Positions 56,887 through 64,000 of a stretch of 64,000 nucleotides of DNA are shown in pieces (positions within the stretch are counted from its first letter, which is position 1; each line of letters opens with the position of its first letter). Source of the DNA: Cryptomeria japonica (lineage: Eukaryota > Streptophyta > Pinopsida > Cupressales > Cupressaceae); assembly GCF_030272615.1 (NCBI RefSeq), contig NC_081410.1, positions 507,309,942-507,373,941 on the forward strand, in the 5' to 3' direction. The notes beneath the pieces are model-generated. The model searched no databases. It was not told where the DNA came from and saw nothing but the letters and a program-made list of their open reading frames with translations. The translations under genes and the position numbers were made by a program.

Positions 56887-57644
56887 CAAATAATCTATGG
56901 CCCTATAAGTAACTAAGGGCTTCTAAGGATAATACTATATATCTTATGGGGTAGCATGGTCTTTTGTGGTCTCTTTTTGGCTTAATGCCTTGTTAAGTCT
57001 GGACTACTCTCTGATTTATTGTTAAAGGGTTTTAAGTCCCTTCAAAACCTATTTTTACCTTAAACAAAAACATAAACAAAATAAAAGATAGATACTACAA
57101 GAGTTGAAACCATTATTCAAGTATGCACTCCTTAGTCTAAAAAAACATATGAATACCATTTGTATCTTGTAATTAGTAACATAAATTTCCATTAATTGTT
57201 TATCCACAACAAATTGGTATGCATTACAATGATACTACAAAACATAATAATGAATCAAACTTATCTCATAATATATCCCAAACAAAAATAACTCTAGAAT
57301 AAGAAGTACATGCTAGAAGATGGTATTGAACACAAACTACTAAAGAAAAAAACTTGATTATGATAAGAAAATGGAATGATTGATGCACAAACACCCAAAA
57401 TCAATGACAGATAAATTTCATAGTGGGTGCATGCATGAGAATAAGTATCTTTAGGTTAGTTCTTGTATTCACAAGGTCCCACAGAAAAATCATAAATTAT
57501 TTCCTAAAACTAAGTAAAGTAAAAGATGGTTGTCAAAGATTTAAAAATATCTAAGCAAAAAGTATGTAAAACAAAAAACGGGATATAGTTATTATACCCT
57601 TAAATTATCTAAGCTTCATGTAGTTATTTTCACTATGTCCGACC
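56887..57644. other. AT-rich spacer between H and E
   Basis: About 760 bases with no reading frame, LTR or RNA gene that I can see. It is likely the oldest non-element DNA in the window. Confidence 0.5.
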
Positions 57645-58336
57645 TGTTGGATATTGTTGTGCATTTTTGCTGCTAGGATATGTTATTGTCATTGATGTCA
57701 ATATATTCTTGTGATTTGCTCCGATGTGTGCTGATTGAGAAGATCCTATTATTCAGTTTGCAGTGTTGTTTTGTTGATCACTATTTTGCAGAGTTCAGTA
57801 TTTCCTCTGCTATATTCCGATATGATCTAATCTTGTACTAAGATTTTGGGATATCACTTGGGATGGTCTTGTGTATCTTCATTTCAGATGGTTCATGATT
57901 TGGTGCTCTGCAAATTATCTTTCTTCTTCACAATTGTTGATTAGTTGTATTCCTGAGTTTCAGATATTGATCAATAAATATTTGATAAGTGGTGTTGGTG
58001 CAGATATTATTGATGATTCTAATGTTCTTTCTGGTGTTTCTTGGTCATTTCCTACTTCTTTTGGTGATCCTCATTGATCGTTGTGCGATTTTTAGATGGT
58101 TTCTATGAACCGGTGATGATTTTCATGTTATGAATTTTTCATGGTAGTGTAGAGTGTTGTGATTGATCTTGGCATGATTTCTGGTGGAGTTGTGTGTCTA
58201 GGAATTTGAATTAGGTCCATGTTATGTCATGTAAATCATTATATTGTTCTGGTGGTTGATCTTTGTATCATGCAATGTAATTTTGTAATTGAGGGTTGAG
58301 GGTTTAGCCTACCTTGTTGTCAAGGTTGATGAATTG

Positions 58337-58346
58337 TATATATAGG
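58337..58346 (+). promoter_or_regulatory. TATA box in E 5' LTR
   Basis: TATATATAGG, kept in the 3' LTR at about 63848. It lies some 550 bases before the LTR end, a suitable place for transcription start around 58370. Confidence 0.55.
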
Positions 58347-58847
58347 TGATAAATTCATGTAATTTAGGTGTCGATATTGTGTCCGCATTATTAGAGAGTT
58401 GTGTATGTGTGAACAAGTGATTTATACTTGGGTATTGTGATTGTGTGGAGATTGGTGTTGCTGAGAAGACACCTATGCTTAACTGAAACTATAATCAGGC
58501 ATTTGGAGATATTATTCCTTCAGTTAATTTCTTCCGCATTGTAGCCTAAATCTTGTTGTAAGTCAGTGAGACTTCCCTAAGGGTTGTAGCCTTTCGAGCC
58601 ATTATCTTTTGAGCATTGAGGTCTAGGGAGTGTGCCTGAATGCCTATGCATTCCCCATTGTAAAATTTCACAAACTACTACAGAGTTTCATCTTATTATG
58701 GGTAGGTTCCCACTATGGTTTTTGCCTTAACTGAGTTTTTCACATCAAAATCTTGGTGTTGTGTGTTGTGTTTTTAATTTTCTTATCTTTATTATTGTTT
58801 TATTTTATCAGATTTGTTTTTGTGATTAAGTTAGTAGATCCGGTCAA

Positions 58848-58872
58848 GACTGATTCACCCCCCCTCTCAGTC
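58848..58872 (+). repeat. C-rich LTR-end motif shared by E and D
   Basis: A 25-base stretch including TTCACCCCCCCTCTCAGTC, identical to 33371-33395 in the 3' LTR of D. In both it lies within about 25 bases of the LTR end. Confidence 0.7.
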
Positions 58873-58896
58873 TTTGTCCCCCTTGCTGCTAATAAT

Positions 58897-58908
58897 TGGT
58901 ATCAAAGC
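58897..58908 (+). other. Primer binding site of E
   Basis: TGGTATCAAAGC, one base off the Met-tRNA complement, two bases after the LTR end. Confidence 0.8.
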
Positions 58909-58950
58909 TAGATCCTCTGGAAGAAGATTAACCACTTAAGCAGATCTGAG

Positions 58951-59700
58951 ATGGCAGCTCAAGCTCTTATCTTCAAGAAGGATAGTCTAAGGTTTGATGG
59001 AAGTAACTATGCTATATGTAAGAACTAGATGGAAGTGCTCATGAAATTTCTTGGTGAGGATTACAAAGAATGTCTATTATACTCCTCCAAATGGACCAAC
59101 TACTCCTGATGAGATCAAGGAAGCTAAACATAATATTAGAGTGAAGGAAGCATTGATTACTGCCCTAACTGATTTTGAAATGACAAATGTAATGGGAATT
59201 TAACTACACATGAGATCTCGAAGAATATTGAAATCATGTATGAAGGTGATAAACAAGTGAAAGTTGCTAAGTTATAGAGTTTGAAAGGAAAATATGAGAT
59301 GTTGAAGATGGGAGATTATGAGAACATACACTCTTTCATGGATAAGGAGGATGACCTTTTCCTAGGTATCAGATGTGCTAGTGGAACCATTGAGGAAGAT
59401 AAAATTGTTGCTAAGGTGTTGAGATCTTTGCCTCCTACCTACAGACATAAGGTTGTTGCTATTGATGAAATCTGGAGTGTGACTACAGTGACAATAGATA
59501 TGCTGGTTGGAAAGATTGCTACATTTGAGCTGAGTGAATTTGGAGAATCACATGGAAAGTCTAAGACAACATTTAGAGCATTAGCATCTGTATCTGGAAA
59601 GAAAAAGTATGATCTTGATGAGTGCAAAATATCTAGATATGAAAGAAAAAAGAGAGATGAAAGAGAAAGAAAAGGAGTTGGATGAGGTTGAAGCATTGCT
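58951..59700 (+). pseudogene. gag: Gag of element E
   Basis: ATG 58951 opens MAAQALIFKKDSLRFDGSNY, the usual copia Gag start. A stop and a shift lie at 59026-59090. The frame from 59281 to 59685 holds the UBN2-type capsid core (LKGKYEMLKMGDYENIHSFM, VLRSLPPTYRHKVVAIDEI). It then shifts to the frame that carries the zinc knuckle. Gag makes the particle. Broken. Confidence 0.82.
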
Positions 59701-60265
59701 TCCCTGGAGATTGCCTAAAGGAGCCTTTAAGTATGATGGAAAAATACCTTTGAAATGTTTCTCTTGCAATAAGATAGGACATTTTGCTTCTATATGCTTG
59801 GAGAGAATGGCTAAGTATGACAGGCATGATAAATTTGATAAGCATGATAGGAATGATAGATATGAAAAGCATGTGAAGCATTATAAGCCTTGCAAGCCTA
59901 ATCAAAAGTATAAGAATCAAAAGAACTTTTATTATGTTGATAATGAAGGTATTACAAATGAAGAATCAGAAGGAGGTGAAGTTTTGTTTATTGCCATTAA
60001 GGAAGATAGACATGTACTTGTTGATTCCACAAGTTGCACTATTGAGGAGAAATCTTTGGTTGCTAAAGTTGAAGAGAAAGATGAATGGGTGATTGATAGT
60101 GGTTGTTCACATCATTTGATTGGTGATAAAAGAAAATTTGTGAGTATGGAAAGGTATGATGGTAGAATAGTAAGATTTGGAGATGACAAACCTTGTGTGA
60201 TCCATGGGAGAGGCTCTATTTCTTTTGATGATAAGCATAATATTGATGATGCCTTGTATGTTTAA
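59701..60265 (+). pseudogene. Zinc knuckle and aspartic protease of element E
   Basis: Intact CCHC knuckle (CFSCNKIGHFASIC, 59756-59797), a His/Lys/Asp-rich linker with repeated KHDR-like units (59818-59890), then the protease with an intact active site WVIDSGCSHHLIG (the DSG codons start at 60095). RFGDDKPCVIHGRGSISF follows. A stop at about 60264 interrupts just before the LLSVGQM block. It would release the Pol enzymes. Confidence 0.85.
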
Positions 60266-61620
60266 TGTTTGAAGTGTAATCTTTTGAGTGTTGGACAGAT
60301 GGTTGATAAAGGTTATGATCTATAATTTAAGAATGAAAAATGCAAGATCCTAAATGCCTCTGGTATAGAGATTGCCTTTGGAACTAAGACTGAAGGTAAC
60401 ATTTTTCATTTGAAGGCCGGTGAGAAAAGTTTGTTGATTGCTCAAATTGATGAGAGTTGGTTGTGGCATAGGAGAATGTGTCATTTTAATTTTGATTCAA
60501 TGATTAAGATTAGTTCTACACAAGATGTTAGAGATTTTCCTATGATTGTTAAGCTTGCTAGTTCGATATGTAAGGAATGTCAGTTGGGTAAGCAAACAAG
60601 GATTTCTATCAGGAGTAAACAATTTACATCAGATAGATTGTTACATCTTGTGCATACTGACCTATGTGGACCTACAAATATTACAAGTGTGCAGGGTGAT
60701 GGATATTTTATGCTTCTAATTGATGATTATTCTAGGATGATCTGGGTTGTATTTTTTGAAGGAGAAATTAGAAGCATTTGAAAAATTCAAGATATTCAAA
60801 GCTAAGGTGGAGACTAAGTCTAGTTTGAAGGTAAATAGTCTGAGATCTAATAGAGGTGGATAATTTTGTCCGGTGATTTTAATTAATTATGTGAGAAGAA
60901 TGGCATTATAAGACAATTATTTGCTTCTAGAACCCTTACCAGAATGGATTTTTTGAAAGGAAGAACAAAATTGTCTTGGATGCTACAAGGACTATGCTAA
61001 TTGAAGCAAATGTTCCGAAGATCTACTAGACATAAGCTATTAGCACTGCTGTTTACACATTCAACAGAGTTCATATCAAAGGTGATACTGGTAAGACCCC
61101 TTATGAGTTATGGTTTGGTCATGGTCCTTCTGTGAGATATTTCAGAGTATTTGGTAGCAAATGTTATATCAAGAGAGAAGAGGATATAGGAAATTTTGAT
61201 GCTAGAAGTGATGAAGTAATTTTCTTGGGATATTCTACAAAGAGAAAAGCCTACTAGTGCTACAATAAGAGACAGAGAAAAATAGTGGAAAGTGCAAATG
61301 TGAAGGTGGATGAGAACCTTATGAAAGAGATTAGAAAATGTGGATATGATGATGGCCAACATGTTGTTTTAGCCCTTGTTCATACTGAAGAACATAAGAA
61401 GAATGATCTGGTAGAGATAGTTAACTCGAAAGTTACTCCTATCGGTCAAGAGGTCCAAGAACCTGAAAATCAGAACTATCAGAAGACTCTGAGGTATGTA
61501 AGATTGAATCATTCTGAAAATAAGATTATTGGTGATAAGAATAAAGGTTTAATGATTAGAAGAAGGTTATCTATTGAAAAAGTGTGTCTGATTTGTAAAG
61601 TTGAACCTAAAGATATTGTT
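60266..61620 (+). pseudogene. Integrase of element E
   Basis: The GAG-pre-integrase block LWHRRMCHFN with CKECQLGKQ (HHCC) is clear at 60460-60600. The core has HTDLCGPT (first Asp) and LLIDDYSRM, then a frameshift near 60770. SLRSNRGG follows, where the second Asp is Asn, and then a damaged NGFFERKNKIVLDA block with the Glu. The rest (YELWFGHGPSVRYFRVFGSKCY, 61090-61170; DARSDEVIFLGYSTKRKAY) is in another frame, then the linker to the RT. It would insert E DNA. Dead. Confidence 0.8.
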
Positions 61621-62460
61621 GAAGCTTGTAAAGATGAAAATTGGACGAGAGCTATGGAAGAAGAATTAGTTCAGATTGAAAAGAATATCACATGCAAACT
61701 TGTGCCTAGACCTAAAGATAAGAATTTTATTGGTACTAAATGGGTATTTAGAAACAAATTGATTGAAGTCGGTGAAGTTGTTAGAAATAAAGCTAGACTA
61801 GTTTGCAAAGGGTATTCCTAAAAAGAAGGAATTGATTATGAGGATACTTTTTCTTTGGTGGCCACACTTGAAGTTGTTAGACTATTTCTTGCATATACTT
61901 CTTATAAAGATTTTAATGTATATCAGATGGATGTAAAATCTACCCTTTTGAATGGTGATCTTGAGGAAGAAGTCTACATTGAGCAACCAGATGGATTTTC
62001 ATTATCAGATGATGGAGACATGGTATGTAAACTGAAGAAAGCTCTTTATGGATTAAAGAAAGCCCCTAGAGCCTGGTATGATAAACTAGATAAGTATTTA
62101 TTGAAATTAGGATTTAGCAAAGGTGTTACTGACAATAATTTTTACTTTAAAATAGAGAATGATAATATCTTGATTGTTGAAGTATTTATTGATGATAGTA
62201 TCTCTGAAGGTGATGATGACTTGGGAATGAAGTTTGTTGGTGATATGCAAAAAGAATTTGAGATGTCTATGATAGAACAGATGAAATTTTTCTTAGGTTT
62301 GAAGATTTCAAAGACTAGAAAAGGTATATTTATATCTCAAACTAAGTATGTGAAGGAACTGCTAAAGAAGTTTGGGTTGGATGACTCCAAACTGGTTGGA
62401 ACTCCTATGGTGATAGGTTGTAAATTGTCTAAGGATGATGAATCTCTGAAAGCTAATTAG
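61621..62460 (+). pseudogene. pol: Reverse transcriptase of element E
   Basis: A nearly continuous frame with one stop at 61819. Blocks: WTRAMEEELVQIEKN, GTKWVFRNKLIEVGEVVRNK, LVCKGYSXKEGIDYEDTFSL, VYQMDVKSTLLNGDL (first catalytic Asp), ALYGLKKAPRAWYDKLDKYL, then the box EVFIDDSI (YVDD reads FIDD, codons ending at 62196, both Asp kept), and EMSMIEQMKFFLGLKISK, GTPM. Best-preserved copia RT in the window. Confidence 0.88.
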
Positions 62461-62879
62461 AGTTTGTACAAATCTATGGTTGGTGGATTGCTATATCTTA
62501 CTCAGACTAAACTTGTGGAGCATTATTTTTAGGAAAGAAGTTAATTTCATGGGCTAGTAAGAAACAAGATTCAATGTCCTTATCTACTATTGAAGATAAG
62601 TATATTGTTGATGATACTAATTGCACTTAGGTAGTCTAGATGAAGCAAATAATGAAGGATATCAGAGTTATTTATGATGAGCCTACTGTTATATACTATG
62701 ATAATATGTCAATCAAATATCATTATTTGAGAGAGCAAGTCAGTGAAGAGAAGGTGAAGTTGGAGTATGTATCTACAAAGGAACAAATAACTAGTATTTT
62801 CAATAAGCCTTTGCCTACAGATACATTTGTCTATTTGAGAGACAAGTTAGGGGTATCTACTCCTCCTGATGAGAACTAG
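62461..62879 (+). pseudogene. RNase H remnant of element E
   Basis: After the stop at 62458, SLYKSMVGGLLYLTQTK is followed at once by GALFLGKKLISWASKKQDSM. The normal stretch between them (including the first catalytic Asp) is deleted. LSTIEDKYIV (Glu block) and YYDNMS with the last Asp-Asn pair follow, then LPTDTFVYLRDKLGV to the stop at 62877. About 310 untranslated bases then run to the purine tract. Confidence 0.75.
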
Positions 62880-63186
62880 ATGCATTAAGTTGCATCAATT
62901 TGGTGGACTACAAAGTTGTATCCTTTTATCTGGATTGGTGAGATGGTGTTGCTCCTCTGATGGAGTAGTCTGTGTTTTAGGGGGAGAGATTCTTGAGATT
63001 CATGTTTTTATTTTGGGTAGAGAGGTTCTAGTTTTTTATTTTGATATCCTTGGCATTGTTGTCAAAGGGTGACAAAGATCATGTGGAAAACTTCTTTATA
63101 TGTCTTGATCTTAGGAGGAGTGTGCTAGAGATATCTTCTTTCTTTGCATTGACTCTTTTTCACATTAATATGTTTCCATCAATGCC

Positions 63187-63197
63187 AAAGGTGGAGA
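63187..63197 (+). other. Polypurine tract of E
   Basis: AAAGGTGGAGA just before the 3' LTR; one T interrupts the purines. Confidence 0.7.
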
Positions 63198-63198
63198 T

Positions 63199-64000
63199 TA
63201 TTGGATATTGTTTTGTCATTGATGCCAACATATTCTTGTGATTTTCTCTAGTGTTTTTTGATTGAGAAGATCTTATGATCCAGTTTGTAGTGTTGTTTTG
63301 TAGAGTTCAGTATTTCCTCAGTATATTTCGATATGATCTGATCTTGTGTTGAGATTTTTGGATATCGCTTGGGATGGTATTGTGTATCTTCATTTTATAT
63401 GGTTCATGATTTGGTGTTGTGCAAGTTATCTTTCTTTGTGACAATTGTTCATTAGTTGTATTCTTGAGTTTCAGATGTTGATTGATGAAGATTTGATAAG
63501 CGGTGTTCGTGAAATTGTTATTGATGATTCTAATGTTCTTGCTGGTGTTTCTTGATCGTGTCCTATTTTTTCTATTGATCTACATTTATCTTTTTACAAA
63601 TTTTTGATTGTTTCTATGAACCGGTCATGATTTTCATGTTACACATTTTTCTTGGTGGTGTAGCATGTTGTAGTTAATCTTGGCGTGATTTTTGGTGGAG
63701 TTGTGCGTTTGGGAATTTGAACTAGGTCCATGTTATGTCATGTAAATAATTATATTGTTCTAGTGGTCTATATTTGTATCTTTTGATGTAATTTTGTAAT
63801 TGAGGGTTGAGGGTTTAGCCGACCTTGTTGTCAAGGTTGATGAATTGTATATATAGGTGATATATTCATGTAATTTAGGTGTCAATATTGTGTCTGCATT
63901 GTCAGAGAGTGGTGTAAGTATGAAAAAGTGATTTATCCTTTGGTATTGTGATTGTGTGGATATTGTTGTTGTTGAGCAGACAACTGTACTTAATTGGAAC
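63199..64000 (+). repeat. 3' LTR of E, cut by window end
   Basis: Begins TATTGGATATTG (first TG changed to TA) and follows the 5' LTR for at least 800 bases, including the TATATATAGG box. Confidence 0.88.

Larger units (their letters stand above)
57645..58894 (+). repeat. 5' LTR of E
   Basis: 1,250 bp from TGTTGGATATTG to ...GCTGCTAATA. Compared with the 3' LTR it carries an extra block of about 30 bases near 57660-57690. Left flank reads CGACC. Confidence 0.88.
57645..64000 (+). mobile_element. Element E: Ty1/copia element, 3' end outside window
   Basis: 5' LTR (57645-58894), Met-type primer site, gag, CCHC knuckle, protease, integrase, RT, RNase H remnant, purine tract and a partial 3' LTR (63199 on), all + strand in copia order. 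The LTR end shares a short C-rich motif with D. Stops and shifts are scattered; RT is the best-kept part. Confidence 0.9.

Overview
This window looks like nuclear DNA of a plant with a large, repeat-filled genome. A conifer or other gymnosperm is my best guess from the size, decay and style of the elements, but no single sequence proves it. I found no host gene, tRNA, rRNA or CRISPR array. Almost every base belongs to long terminal repeat (LTR) retrotransposons. All carry stops or frameshifts, and several are nested. I label them A to H (there is no C).

1-33,412: a three-layer nest on a copia-like element D. D shows a zinc-knuckle gag tail (388-1058), a second long ORF with no pol match (1532-3029, resuming 30266-32048) and a 3' LTR (32211-33412). 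A chromovirus-type LTR fragment lies over the left end (1-387). Ty3/gypsy chromovirus A (3030-30265, + strand) sits inside D's second ORF. Inside A's integrase sits B (8068-27629, minus strand), about 19.6 kb, with a clean TGATC target duplication. Removing B plus one TGATC puts A's integrase back in phase.

Element B is the most unusual object here. Its LTRs are about 6.25 kb each. Each LTR carries, in sense, a decayed ORF of nearly 1,200 codons, preceded by a cluster of six hairpin-forming repeats and a candidate splice donor. Between the LTRs lie gag, protease, a second RNase H-like domain placed before the reverse transcriptase (RT), an RT with two internal deletions, an RNase H and a decayed integrase.

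33,655-49,256: copia element G (+ strand), whose 5' LTR is split by F (33995-43596, minus strand). F is an Athila-like gypsy element with 1,267-bp LTRs, TGTAC duplications, an Asp-type primer site, an extra ORF after integrase and a second polypurine-like tract just before that ORF.

49,559-56,878: chromovirus H (minus strand), the same general family as A. 57,645-64,000: copia element E (+ strand), whose 3' LTR runs off the window. Short AT-rich spacers (33413-33654, 49257-49550, 56887-57644) hold nothing I can name.

The relative order of insertions is D, then A, then B; and G, then F. Enzyme motifs are damaged in most elements (for example RT YLDD to YLNY in H, YVDD to YVDN in G, and YxDD deleted in B), so none looks autonomous as it stands.
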